Part shown: positions 22,211-29,965 of the stretch, in pieces
Layout: every line of letters starts with the position of its first letter
Position numbering within the stretch: position 1 is the first letter of the stretch
From: Jiella mangrovi
GTDB taxonomy: Bacteria > Pseudomonadota > Alphaproteobacteria > Rhizobiales > Rhizobiaceae
DNA: 35,437 nt
Direction: 5' to 3'
Assembly: GCF_017815135.1 (NCBI RefSeq)
Contig: NZ_JAGJCF010000028.1
Span: 1 to 35,437 of the forward strand
Translations under genes and position numbers: made by a program
Notes under the pieces: model-generated
What the model was told of the DNA's origin: nothing
The model's input: the letters and a program-made list of their open reading frames with translations, nothing else
Database searches by the model: none

Positions 22211-23019
22211 GCGGCAACACGCCTGCCCTCGCTATCCCGGCGCCGCCGCGTCAGAAGCTGAAGATCGGCGGCATCGTTGCGATCAGCATCTGGATCGTCA
22301 TCGCCGTCGCCTTCGTGATCTACTTCGTCGGCGCCTTCGACATCACGCTGATCGAGCGTTTCGGCTGGTCCTATCTCTCGGGCCTCTGGGTCACGGTTTC
22401 GCTGGTCGCCCTTTCCTTCGTCTTCGGCGCCATCGTCTCTTTACCCGTCGCTCTCGGGCGCATGGCGACCAACCCGATCGCCAGCGGCGCCGCCTTCGCT
22501 TTCGTCTATTTCTTCCGCGGCACGCCGCTGATCGCCCAGATCTTTCTCGTCTATTACGGCTTCGGCGAGTTTCACCGCTTCTTCGAGACGATCGGCCTGT
22601 GGTGGTTCTTCCGCGAGGCCTGGTATTGCGGTCTGTTCTCGCTCGCCCTCAACACCGCCGCCTATCAGGCCGAGATCCTGCGCGGCGCCATCGAGAGCGT
22701 GCCCAAGGGCCAGTGGGAGGGCGGGCGCTCGCTCGGCCTTTCCCGCACGGTGATCTTCTTCAAGGTCGTCCTGCCCCAGGCGCTGATCGTCGCGCTGCGC
22801 CCTTACGCCAACGAGATCATCCTGATGATCAAGGCGTCCGCCATCGTCGCGATCATCACCGTCTACGACCTCTTCGGCGAGACCCGGCAGGCCTATTCGC
22901 GCACCTACGACTTCCAGACCTATGTCTGGGCGGCGCTTCTCTACCTCGCCATCGTCGAGGCGTTGCGGCACGCGACCAACTGGGCCGAGCGGCGGCTGAC
23001 GGTGCATCTGAAGCGGTAG
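22207..23019 (+). CDS. ABC transporter permease, HisM/OccM-like
   Basis: A 270-residue membrane subunit forming the importer pore with the upstream permease. A 20-residue cytoplasmic N-terminus precedes the first hydrophobic segment (GGIVAISIWIVIAVAFVIYF). Family marks are YFFRGTPLIAQIFLVYYG and the EAA loop EGGRSLGLSRTVIFFKVVLP, then ALRPYANEIILMIKASA. The length is a little above that of HisM because of the N-terminal extension. No ATP-binding gene follows: the next gene, 32 bases on, is a toxin. The ATPase must be encoded elsewhere or shared with another importer. Confidence 0.93.
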   Translation: MSGNTPALAIPAPPRQKLKIGGIVAISIWIVIAVAFVIYFVGAFDITLIERFGWSYLSGLWVTVSLVALSFVFGAIVSLPVALGRMATNPIASGAAFAFVYFFRGTPLIAQIFLVYYGFGEFHRFFETIGLWWFFREAWYCGLFSLALNTAAYQAEILRGAIESVPKGQWEGGRSLGLSRTVIFFKVVLPQALIVALRPYANEIILMIKASAIVAIITVYDLFGETRQAYSRTYDFQTYVWAALLYLAIVEALRHATNWAERRLTVHLKR

Positions 23020-23031
23020 GTTCTTGAGCCC

Positions 23032-23047
23032 ATCTCAATTTTGAGAT
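23032..23047. promoter_or_regulatory. Palindrome at the toxin start, likely antitoxin operator
   Basis: ATCTCAA-TT-TTGAGAT, a perfect seven-base inverted repeat, ends four bases before the toxin ATG and contains the only ribosome-site-like bases (TTGAG). The antitoxin of such operons usually binds a palindrome near the promoter; as RNA the repeat could also hide the ribosome site. Confidence 0.6.
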
Positions 23048-23051
23048 ATAT

Positions 23052-23372
23052 ATGGTCTGGAAAGTCGAACTTACTTTGGACGCCGCGCAAGAGTTCGAGG
23101 CTCTCTCGCCAGACCTTCGCGGTAAGTTCATTTTCATTGCTCGCCGTCTCGAACGAGAGACGCCCATGAAGGTTGGAATGCCGCATGTTCGCCCGCTTGG
23201 AAACAAGCTGTGGGAGATGCGGCTCAAGGGAAAGGACGGGATCGCACGAGCCGTCTATATCCTCGCCACCGAACAGCGGATCCTCGTGGTTCGGATCTTC
23301 ATCAAGAAGACCGAAAAGACGCCACGCTCGGAGATCGAGCTCGCCCTGAAACGAATTGAGGACGCGACATGA
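23052..23372 (+). CDS. RelE/ParE-superfamily toxin (HigB / phage Gp49-like)
   Basis: A 106-residue protein of the RelE-like fold, probably a ribosome-dependent mRNA interferase. Marks of the HigB/Gp49-like branch are VWKVELTLDAAQEFEALSP at the start, VRPLGNKLWEMRLKG, IARAVYILATEQRILVVRIF and FIKKTEKTPRSEIELALKR. The toxin gene comes first and overlaps the antitoxin start by four bases (ATGA), the order known for higBA-type pairs. A palindrome lies at its start. Bases in the first half of the gene are less GC-rich than those of the neighbouring transporter genes, which fits acquisition by transfer. Confidence 0.9.
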   Translation: MVWKVELTLDAAQEFEALSPDLRGKFIFIARRLERETPMKVGMPHVRPLGNKLWEMRLKGKDGIARAVYILATEQRILVVRIFIKKTEKTPRSEIELALKRIEDAT

Positions 23373-23692
23373 GCCCGGCAAAGACCGTCTCCCTCGATGA
23401 ACTTGCTATGAAACATCTCGCCGACCCCGAGGTGAAAGCCGCCTATGACGAGATGGCCAACGAGTTCGCCGTGGCGCAGGCCCTCGTTGCCGCCCGCAGC
23501 GAGGCCAAGCTCTCGCAGAAGGACGTCGCCGAGCGGATGAAGACCTCGCAATCGGCCGTCGCCCGCATGGAGAGCGGCCGCCAGTCGGTCTCCACCGGTT
23601 CGATCCAGAAATACGCAACCGCCGTCGGCCGGCCGATCACCATCGAGATCCAGCCTCTGCCGGGCGTCGACAAAGCCGCCGTTTCGGCTTGA
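23369..23692 (+). CDS. XRE-family helix-turn-helix antitoxin (HigA-like)
   Basis: A 107-residue protein with a Xre-type helix-turn-helix at about residues 49-68 (LSQKDVAERMKTSQSAVARM), then a short C-terminal strand (RPITIEIQPLP) of the sort seen in small antitoxins of this group. It should bind and neutralise the upstream toxin and repress the operon through the palindrome at 23032-23047. The 40-residue N-terminal region (DELAMKHLADPEVKAAYDEM) is a common feature of antitoxins paired with Gp49-like toxins. The start overlaps the toxin stop. The next gene starts 89 bases on and is probably transcribed separately. Confidence 0.92.
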   Translation: MSPAKTVSLDELAMKHLADPEVKAAYDEMANEFAVAQALVAARSEAKLSQKDVAERMKTSQSAVARMESGRQSVSTGSIQKYATAVGRPITIEIQPLPGVDKAAVSA

Positions 23693-23781
23693 ACGCCCGG
23701 CATCCGGTCCTGCATGTGATTGACCCGGCAGGGCCTTCGTCTAGTTCGCAGACAGAACGACAGTGACGGGAGACGGACAGT

Positions 23782-24654
23782 ATGGCGAAGGTCGCATTCA
23801 TCGGTTTGGGGGTCATGGGCTATCCCATGGCCGGTCATCTGAAGAACAAGGGCGGCCACGACGTCACCGTCTGGAACCGCACGGGCGAAAAGGCGAAGAA
23901 ATGGGCGGACCAGTATGGCGGCTCGGCAGCGGAGAGCCCGCGCGCGGCCGCCCATGACTGTGACTTCGTCTTCATGTGCGTTGGCAACGATGACGACGTG
24001 CGCTCCGTCGTCTATGGCGACGACGGCATTCTCGCCGGCATGAAGGCCGGCGCGACCCTCGTCGACAATACCACCGCCTCGGCCGAGCTTGCCCGTGAGC
24101 TCGCCGAAACCGCCAGCGAAAAGGGCTTCAAATTCATCGACGCCCCGGTTTCCGGCGGCCAGGCCGGCGCCGAGAACGGCGCCCTGACGGTGATGTGCGG
24201 CGGCGACGAGGCGGACTTTGCGGCGGCCAAGCCGGTGATCGAGGCCTATGCCAAGATGGTCGGGCTGATGGGGCCGGCGGGCTCCGGCCAGCTGACCAAG
24301 ATGATGAACCAGATCTGCATCGCCGGCCTCGTCCAGGGACTGTCGGAATCCATCGCCTTCGGCCAGAAGGCCGGCCTCGACATCGAGAAGGTCGTCTCCG
24401 TGATCTCCAAGGGCGCAGCCGGCTCCTGGCAGATGGAAAACCGCCACAAGACCATGAACGAGGGCCATTACGACCATGGCTTCGCCGTCGAATGGATGCG
24501 CAAGGACCTCGGCATCTGCCTCACTGAGGCCAAGCGCAACGGCGCCCGCCTGCCGGTGACGGCGCTGGTCGACCAGTTCTACGCCGACGTCGAGGCGATG
24601 GGCGGCAAGCGCTGGGATACGTCGAGCTTGCTGGCGCTGCTCAATCGGAGCTGA
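23782..24654 (+). CDS. Beta-hydroxyacid dehydrogenase, 3-hydroxyisobutyrate dehydrogenase family
   Basis: A 290-residue NAD(P)-dependent dehydrogenase of the 3-HIBADH / tartronate semialdehyde reductase family. The nucleotide-binding motif is GLGVMGYPM (8-16), the substrate motif DAPVSGG is at 120-126, and the catalytic lysine is Lys173 in GSGQLTKMMNQ. The NAD/NADP choice is unclear: WNRTGEKAKK after the second strand (with an Asn-Arg rather than an Asp) suggests NADP. Its substrate could be 3-hydroxyisobutyrate (valine breakdown), 2-hydroxy-3-oxopropionate or another short hydroxyacid. The context gives little help. It is followed one base later by a small exported protein gene. Confidence 0.92.
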   Translation: MAKVAFIGLGVMGYPMAGHLKNKGGHDVTVWNRTGEKAKKWADQYGGSAAESPRAAAHDCDFVFMCVGNDDDVRSVVYGDDGILAGMKAGATLVDNTTASAELARELAETASEKGFKFIDAPVSGGQAGAENGALTVMCGGDEADFAAAKPVIEAYAKMVGLMGPAGSGQLTKMMNQICIAGLVQGLSESIAFGQKAGLDIEKVVSVISKGAAGSWQMENRHKTMNEGHYDHGFAVEWMRKDLGICLTEAKRNGARLPVTALVDQFYADVEAMGGKRWDTSSLLALLNRS

Positions 24655-24655
24655 C

Positions 24656-25096
24656 ATGCGGTTTCGAAGGCAGATCGGGCGTGCCATGGCACTTGCCGTC
24701 ATTCTCGCATCGGCGTCGACCGCCGCAAAAGGTGACGGGGCGTCGGACAGGTTCGACGCAGATGCCGTGGCAAAGGCCCTCGAGGACCCCGGCTCGCACC
24801 AGCCCGCAGCCCTCCCGCCGGCCGCTCTCGGCATTTTGCGTCAAAAGATTGCGGCCTGCTGGATGCCGCCGCCCGGCAAGGGGGTGAGCGGCTTTGCGGT
24901 GAGTTTCGAGCTGACACCGGACGGCGAGTTGGCGTCGAAACCCTTTGTCGACGAGAAGATCGGAACGACGAAGGAACAGCATTTGCTGGAGGCGAGCGGT
25001 GTCAGGGCGATCCTGCGTTGCGCCCCCTACAAGGAGCTCGTCGGCGCCGCCCCCTACGAAACCTGGAAGTTCGTCACGATCAACTTCACGCGGTGA
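24656..25096 (+). CDS. Exported protein with TolA/TonB C-terminal-like domain
   Basis: A 146-residue protein with an N-terminal signal or anchor (MRFRRQIGRAMALAVILASA) and a C-terminal domain that resembles the TolA-III/TonB C-terminal fold found in short alphaproteobacterial proteins. The pattern is ILRQKIAACWMPPPG, then GFAVSFELTPDGELASKP, a helix around SGVRAILRCAPYKEL and a final strand WKFVTINFT. The cysteines in AACW and LRCAPY probably pair, as in TolA domains. It lacks the long helical linker of TolA and lies far from a tolQR cluster. The start is one base after the dehydrogenase stop, so it is co-transcribed. The cell role is unknown. Confidence 0.78.
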   Translation: MRFRRQIGRAMALAVILASASTAAKGDGASDRFDADAVAKALEDPGSHQPAALPPAALGILRQKIAACWMPPPGKGVSGFAVSFELTPDGELASKPFVDEKIGTTKEQHLLEASGVRAILRCAPYKELVGAAPYETWKFVTINFTR

Positions 25097-25505
25097 AAGC
25101 CTCGACCCCGGACATGACGCAGCGACGGCTCTTACCCCCCTTCCTGGGCTTCAACTGGCGCCAACATCATCAGACGCCGGCGGAGCACACCGGCCGTCGC
25201 ACGGCATGAAAGGGAGGCGCTTAACCTAGACGCCTCGTCATTCTCTGCCCCCGTGCCGAGAAGCCAGGGCGGCCGCCGCGACCTCGACCGTTCGCTGCTT
25301 CGCCAGCTGAAGCGACTGGCGCCCGACGATCTCTAAATTCTCGCACGGTGGCCGAGAATGACGGTGCTGCGAGTTTCGCCGGCCGTCGAATTTGCCGATG
25401 TTTCATGCCATCGTTTCGATGGAGCAGCCGGCGCAAGACGGGTGACCCACGGGACCACGAAAGAAAGGTGCGCGGGGCGTCGACGGCCGGAAGCCTCGCC
25501 GGTGA
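25097..25505. other. Intergenic stretch with a decayed palindromic repeat
   Basis: About 409 bases between two convergent genes. It contains the repeat noted at 25236-25363 and otherwise only short frames on both strands with no ribosome site or domain. No terminator with a T run was recognised. Confidence 0.5.
25236..25363. repeat. Decayed copy of the 15.3-kb palindromic repeat
   Basis: The left arm about 25236-25263 (CGTCATTCTCTGCCCCCGTG then CCGAGAA) and the right arm about 25336-25363, whose complement reads CCGTCATTCTCGGCCACCGT then GCGAGAA, are inverted relatives with several mismatches. Both match the core of the arms at 15305-15404 (CGTCATTCTCGGGCCCCGTC). Confidence 0.6.
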
Positions 25506-25991
25506 TCACTCCCCCCGCGGCTCCTTGTCGAGCACCATGTAGTCCAGCGGCAGCTGGGTGGTGTACTTGATCTGCTCCATCGCGAAGGAGGAGGAGACGT
25601 CGCGGATTTCGATCTTTGCGATCATCCGTTTGTAAAAGGCGTCATAGGCGGCGATGTCCGGCACCGCCACCCGAAGCAGATAGTCGACGTCGCCGCTCAT
25701 GCGGTAGAATTCGATCACCTCGGGAAACTCGCCGATCACCTCGGAAAACCGCTTCAGCCACTCGGTCGAGTGGGAATTGGTGCGGATGGCGACGAAGACG
25801 GTGACCCGGGCGTTGATCTTTTCCGGATCGAGCACCGCGACCCGGCGCCTGATGACGCCGTCTTCCTCCAGACGCTGGATGCGCCGCCAGCAGGGTGTCG
25901 TGGACAGGCCGACGCGCTTGGCGACGTCGGCGACGGCGAGCGTTGCATCCTCCTGCAACAGACGCAGGATCTTCTTGTCGAGCCGGTCCAT
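25506..25991 (-). CDS. Lrp/AsnC-family transcriptional regulator
   Basis: A 161-residue regulator. The N-terminal helix-turn-helix covers about residues 4-50 (MDRLDKKILRLLQEDATLAV, then VAKRVGLSTTPCWRRIQRLE), and the C-terminal RAM/AsnC effector domain follows with VFVAIRTNSHSTEWLKRF, EFYRMSGDVDYLLRVAVPD and YKRMIAKI. Members sense amino acids and often control a nearby transporter or catabolic gene. The start at 25991 is the family start; the long upstream open frame runs into the next gene. Downstream it is convergent with the TolA-like gene; upstream the NIT receptor on the same strand ends 184 bases before. The target is not visible here. Confidence 0.93.
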   Translation of the reverse strand: MDRLDKKILRLLQEDATLAVADVAKRVGLSTTPCWRRIQRLEEDGVIRRRVAVLDPEKINARVTVFVAIRTNSHSTEWLKRFSEVIGEFPEVIEFYRMSGDVDYLLRVAVPDIAAYDAFYKRMIAKIEIRDVSSSFAMEQIKYTTQLPLDYMVLDKEPRGE

Positions 25992-26175
25992 ATCGTTCCC
26001 GCATTCAGATGAGAAATGCAAGCGATATAGGAGCTGGCTCAAGAACGGTAGCCCGCCGAGACGATCGCGCGGTCGCGGCTCCGGCGGCTCGAAGGTCCTC
26101 GTGAGGACGCTCTGCCGCCGGAGATTTTCAGTCGCCTCAAGGCCAGATCCTTTCGGCGAGGTTGCAGATGCCCGG

Positions 26176-28404
26176 TCAGGCGGCGCGGCCGATGGGAGCG
26201 TGATCCGCGTTCGCCCTCGCCGTCCCGGCCGTTGAAGCCGTGGCGGCCGTCTTCGAAAGCTTGAAGTCGGACACCCGCTTGTCGAGCAGATGGGACTGTT
26301 CGGCCAGACTGTTCGTCGCGGCGGTCGACTGCTCCACCATCGCGGCGTTCTGCTGGGTCGTCTGATCCATCTGGGCGATCGCCTGGCTGACCTCGGCAAG
26401 CGCCGTCGACTGGCTCCTTGCAGCCGAAACGATCGCGTTCATCTCCTGATGCACCGTATCGACCTGCGTGAGGATCCCGTCGAGCTCGGCGCCCGTGCGT
26501 TCGGACATGGAGACGCCTTTTTCCACCTGTCTGACCGAGCGTTCGACCAGATCCTTGATTTCCTTGGCCGCGCCCGCCGAGCGCTGGGCGAGTTCGCGGA
26601 CCTCCTGGGCAACGACGGCAAAGCCCTTGCCCGCTTCGCCGGCCCGTGCCGCCTCGACCCCGGCATTGAGTGCGAGAAGGTTGGTCTGGAAGGCGATTTC
26701 GTCGATCACCGAAACGAAGCTGGTGATCTCTTCCGAAGAGGCGGCAATGGCCCGAATGGCGGCCAGCGTCTCCTTGACGACGTCGTTCGAACCGCGCGTG
26801 TTGCGGGCCGTCTCGGCAACGATGCTGCCGATCCGCTCGGCCCTGCGCGAGCTTTCGTTCACCGTCTGCGAGACTTCGCCGAGGGCAGCCGAGGTCTGTT
26901 CCAGGCTTGCCGCCTGCTGCTCCGTGCGCCGGGCGAGATCGTCGGCCGCCGTCTTCAGCTCGCTGGTGTTGCCGCGGATCGAACCGGACGTTTCGGCCAC
27001 CGATGTCACCGCCGCATCGAGAGCGTCGAGGGATCGGTTGAAGTTGGTCCTGAGCGGTTCGAACACCTCGGCGAACTCGGTGGTGATGCGATAGGACAGG
27101 TCACCGTCGGCGAGGCTCGAAAGTGCCTTGCCGAGTTCATCCACCGCCTGCATCGATGCGGCCTGGGTCTTTGCCCGTTCCGCCTCGGTCGCCGAACGGA
27201 CCTTTTCACGCTCGGCGAGGCGCGCGGCCTCCTCCTCGGCCTCGCGGGCGACGCGTTCCTCGGTCTGAGTGACGATGTCCTTGACGGTCCGGGCCATCTC
27301 GCCGATCTCGTCCTTGCGGGAGATATCGACGCCCGTCATTTCGGTGCTGCCGGCAAGCAGGCCCTTCAGACTGTCGCCCAGCGCCCGGAGCGGCGTGGTG
27401 ATCGTCCGGGCCAGGAACCAGGTCGCGGCCGCGACGACGAGAGTGGTCAGGACCACGAGGGCGACGAGCTTGAGAAGGGCGTAGTAGGCCTGGTCGCCCA
27501 TCGCGGCAGCCGTGTCCTCGATGCGATGGATCGTGTCGTCGCTGATTGCCTTGAGAATCTCGATGCGTTTGCTCGCCACGTCGAACCATGTCTGCGCATC
27601 GAGAACCGAGAGATCGGTGACGCTTCCGTCCTTCACCAGCTCGTGCCGCATGGCCTCGATCTCTCCGCCGACGGCGGACAGGCGCTGACGTGCTTCGGCG
27701 GCGTATTGCGGACCGACCCCGTGATAATAGAGGTCGATGAGCGCCTCCTCCTTGCCTCCGAGGGCCGAAAAGGCGAAGAACTCGTCCGGCGTGAAGTTGC
27801 CCCTGCCGATGACGCTGGCGCCCAGCCCACGCTCCTGGCCGGCATATTCCTTGGTCAGGAGAAGCAGGGTGAAATCCGCCAGCGGGGCGGCGATCGTGGC
27901 CTCGTCGACGCCGTGATGCAGCGAGATCGACATCGATATCAATCCGTCGATCAGCTCAGCGTAAAAATCCAGCACCTCGCCCGGATTGGCGATCAGCTTG
28001 TCAGCTCGCTCCCGAACCCTGTCGAGGCCCTCGTGGGTCATCGGATCGACGCGATCCATCAGCGGTTTGGCATATTGATCGCCGATCAACTCGATGATGG
28101 ACTCGTTTTTCTCGAAAAGCTCATGAGCCGCATCGGTGCGCTGCCGTGCCTGCACCATGGATGCGCCCATCTTGGCGCCGCGGCTGCCAATGTAGCCGGC
28201 TGTCGCTCCCCGCTCCTTCTGCAACGCATCAATGAAGTTTGCGACGATCTCGATTTCCTTGGTCGCACCTTTCAGCTCGTACATGTGATGATAGCGGGTC
28301 CATTCGGCCCGCAGCTCGGCCTGGGCGGCCGCGATGAGGACGAGGGCGGGAACGACGAGTGTCGCGGCCAAGCGCAGGCCGACGGGGATGTCCTTGAGAC
28401 GCAT
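26176..28404 (-). CDS. Methyl-accepting chemotaxis protein with NIT (nitrate/nitrite-sensing-like) domain
   Basis: A 742-residue chemoreceptor. TM1 at about 9-28 is followed by a large helical periplasmic domain (about 30-305) with [20 protein letters not shown], the hallmark of NIT domains, then TM2 (about 310-332), HAMP (about 330-385), a long charged helix ([17 protein letters not shown]), a second HAMP-like segment ([12 protein letters not shown]), and the signalling hairpin ([20 protein letters not shown]). The tail lacks an xWxxF pentapeptide, ending PIGRAA. NIT was named for nitrate/nitrite sensing, but the ligand here is unproved. The minus-strand start at 28404 has GAGGA about 13 bases upstream. 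Its signalling domain is clearly different from the other three receptors of the window. Confidence 0.95.
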   Translation of the reverse strand: MRLKDIPVGLRLAATLVVPALVLIAAAQAELRAEWTRYHHMYELKGATKEIEIVANFIDALQKERGATAGYIGSRGAKMGASMVQARQRTDAAHELFEKNESIIELIGDQYAKPLMDRVDPMTHEGLDRVRERADKLIANPGEVLDFYAELIDGLISMSISLHHGVDEATIAAPLADFTLLLLTKEYAGQERGLGASVIGRGNFTPDEFFAFSALGGKEEALIDLYYHGVGPQYAAEARQRLSAVGGEIEAMRHELVKDGSVTDLSVLDAQTWFDVASKRIEILKAISDDTIHRIEDTAAAMGDQAYYALLKLVALVVLTTLVVAAATWFLARTITTPLRALGDSLKGLLAGSTEMTGVDISRKDEIGEMARTVKDIVTQTEERVAREAEEEAARLAEREKVRSATEAERAKTQAASMQAVDELGKALSSLADGDLSYRITTEFAEVFEPLRTNFNRSLDALDAAVTSVAETSGSIRGNTSELKTAADDLARRTEQQAASLEQTSAALGEVSQTVNESSRRAERIGSIVAETARNTRGSNDVVKETLAAIRAIAASSEEITSFVSVIDEIAFQTNLLALNAGVEAARAGEAGKGFAVVAQEVRELAQRSAGAAKEIKDLVERSVRQVEKGVSMSERTGAELDGILTQVDTVHQEMNAIVSAARSQSTALAEVSQAIAQMDQTTQQNAAMVEQSTAATNSLAEQSHLLDKRVSDFKLSKTAATASTAGTARANADHAPIGRAA

Positions 28405-28631
28405 TGACGCTTTTCCTCAGCAGCTTTCACGATTACTATGTAGGGTTTTATTATTATTCTTTTAAAACTCATGATAACTTCGCCGAGTTAATGCAATCTC
28501 TCGTAAACCCCTCTTACAACCTGTGAGTTGCTTAGCCTGCTATGTGACGGACCTGATCGTTGCCTATCGCCGGTGCGAAGCGGACGGCCGCGACCAGACG
28601 GACTGATTGGCCGCTATCGAGTGAACGCAGC
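28405..28631 (-). promoter_or_regulatory. AT-rich leader of the NIT chemoreceptor
   Basis: Bases 28405-28520 are strongly AT-rich, as in the leaders of the other complete receptor and the PDC gene. TAAACCCCTCTTACAACC (28504-28521) resembles the motif upstream of the CHASE3-type receptor. The rest up to the HxlR stop holds nothing recognised. Confidence 0.4.
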
Positions 28632-29030
28632 TTACACCGGCTGATTCTGCCGCTCGTCATAGGCTCGCTGGGCCTCTTCGATCCGCGCATGGTTGTCGAA
28701 GGCCCAGCCGCCGATCGCCCGCACCGGCCCGCACAGCGAGTGGCCGAGGTCTGTGAGTTCGTAGTCGACCCGCGGCGGGATCGACGGCGTCACCGTGCGG
28801 GTCACCAGCCCGTCGCGCTCCAGCCCCCGCAAAGTGAGGGTGAGCATGCGCTGTGAGACGGTGCCGATCGTGCGCTTCAACTCGTTGAACCGTTTCGGCC
28901 CGTCGGCAAGCAGCATGACGACGAGCACCGACCATTTGTCGCCGATGCGCGAAAGCACGCCGCCGACGGCGCGGCAGCTGCCGGGGAAATGCGTTTCGCC
29001 CGCGGTCACAACGCTGTTCTCAGGTTTCAA
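28632..29030 (-). CDS. HxlR-family transcriptional regulator, probable TTG start
   Basis: A 132-residue winged-helix regulator of the HxlR family. Family marks are CRAVGGVLSRIGDKWSVLVV, LADGPKRFNELKRTIGTVSQ and RMLTLTLRGLERDGLVTR with the wing VDYELTDLG. The chosen start is TTG at 29030 because a perfect AAGGAGG lies seven bases upstream; the GTG at 29048 would place that site inside the gene. Many relatives sense electrophiles or redox change through a cysteine near the N-terminus, and here Cys in PGSCRAVGG fits. It is divergent from the azoreductase gene, 86 bases away, so it most likely represses azoR. Confidence 0.92.
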   Translation of the reverse strand: MKPENSVVTAGETHFPGSCRAVGGVLSRIGDKWSVLVVMLLADGPKRFNELKRTIGTVSQRMLTLTLRGLERDGLVTRTVTPSIPPRVDYELTDLGHSLCGPVRAIGGWAFDNHARIEEAQRAYDERQNQPV

Positions 29031-29116
29031 ATTTGTGCCTCCTTGCACTGCAGCATCCCGGTCATTTAATCAGCCTCGGTAACAAATCCATACCTAGTGA
29101 CCAGAGGTTACATTCG
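29031..29116. promoter_or_regulatory. Divergent regulatory region hxlR-like / azoR
   Basis: 86 bases between divergent starts. An imperfect inverted repeat GGTAAC-N13-GTGACC (29078-29083 and 29097-29102) is a candidate operator. AGAGGTTACATTCG supplies the azoR ribosome site. Confidence 0.45.
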
Positions 29117-29728
29117 ATGAAACTGCTCCACCTCGATTCCAGCATTCTGGGCGAAAACTCCGTCAGCCGGTCGCTCTCCAAGGCGACCGTCGAGCGCCTG
29201 ACGAGCGAAAATTCAGGCCTCGAGGTCACCTATCGCGACCTCGTCGCCGAGCCGATCGCCCATCTCACCGGCGGCTATCTCGCCGGCCAGAACGCCGCGA
29301 CCCAGCATGACGAGGCGCTCCAGCATGATCTCGCCGTCGGCGAAACCGTGATGGAAGAATTTCTGGCGGCAGACATCGTGGTGATCGGCGTCGGCTTCTA
29401 CAACTTCTCGATTCCGAGCCAGCTGAAGGCATGGGTCGACCGGATCGCGGTCGCCGGCAAGACCTTCCGCTATACCGAGAGCGGTCCGGAAGGCCTGGCT
29501 GGCGACAAGCGGGTCATCCTCGCGATCGCCCGCGGCGGCTTTTACGGCGAAGGATCGCCGATCGCCTCCTTCGAACACGCCGAAACCTATCTGCGAACGG
29601 TGTTCGGCTTCCTCGGCGTGACGGATATCGAAGTCGTTGCCGCCGAAGGCGTCGCCGTCGGCCCCGAGCAGCGCGAGAAGGCCACCAACGACGCCCTCGG
29701 CACCATCGCCTCGCTCAAGGCCGCCTGA
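29117..29728 (+). CDS. azoR: FMN-dependent NADH-azoreductase / quinone reductase AzoR
   Basis: A 203-residue flavodoxin-like enzyme that reduces azo dyes and, more relevantly in cells, quinones with NADH. The FMN phosphate loop reads LDSSILGENSVSRSL (6-20), the FMN-binding segment is GVGFYNFSIPSQLKAWVDRI, and the region with ARGGFYGEG near residue 139 is typical. The length matches AzoR. AGAGG upstream supports the start. It faces the HxlR-type regulator, an arrangement known for stress-induced quinone and azo reductases. A clear terminator follows it. Confidence 0.94.
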   Translation: MKLLHLDSSILGENSVSRSLSKATVERLTSENSGLEVTYRDLVAEPIAHLTGGYLAGQNAATQHDEALQHDLAVGETVMEEFLAADIVVIGVGFYNFSIPSQLKAWVDRIAVAGKTFRYTESGPEGLAGDKRVILAIARGGFYGEGSPIASFEHAETYLRTVFGFLGVTDIEVVAAEGVAVGPEQREKATNDALGTIASLKAA

Positions 29729-29751
29729 GCCTCAAGAGCGTTTGAATGAAA

Positions 29752-29788
29752 GCCGCGTCGCCCGTGAAGACGGGCGGCGCGGTTTTTT
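29752..29788 (+). terminator. Rho-independent terminator after azoR
   Basis: A stem of about 13 base pairs (CCGCGTCGCCCGT at 29753-29765, right arm 29770-29782, one wobble) with loop GAAG, followed by six T. It lies 24 bases past the azoR stop. Confidence 0.92.
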
Positions 29789-29965
29789 AAAGGGGCGGAG
29801 CGCCGGGTGGAGCGGGAGCCGGTTCGAAACCCGGATGGCGAGCGGATGTTTCCGCGCGGCGTGACCTGCACGGTCGACTGACCAGAATTCTGCCGGTCGG
29901 CATGGTCGGCGACACTGCAAATGGACGAGTTCAGCCAAGGCGGCTACGTGCCGCCCATCGTTCGA

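Noticed and set aside
26290-28407. A 705-codon open frame opposite the NIT chemoreceptor
   Set aside because: Same antisense artefact; composition is Arg/Gly/Asp-rich and no family pattern is seen.
29810-29850. A tRNA-like T-arm (GGTTCGAAACCCGG) after azoR
   Set aside because: The stem has mismatches, and no acceptor, D or anticodon arm can be drawn around it.
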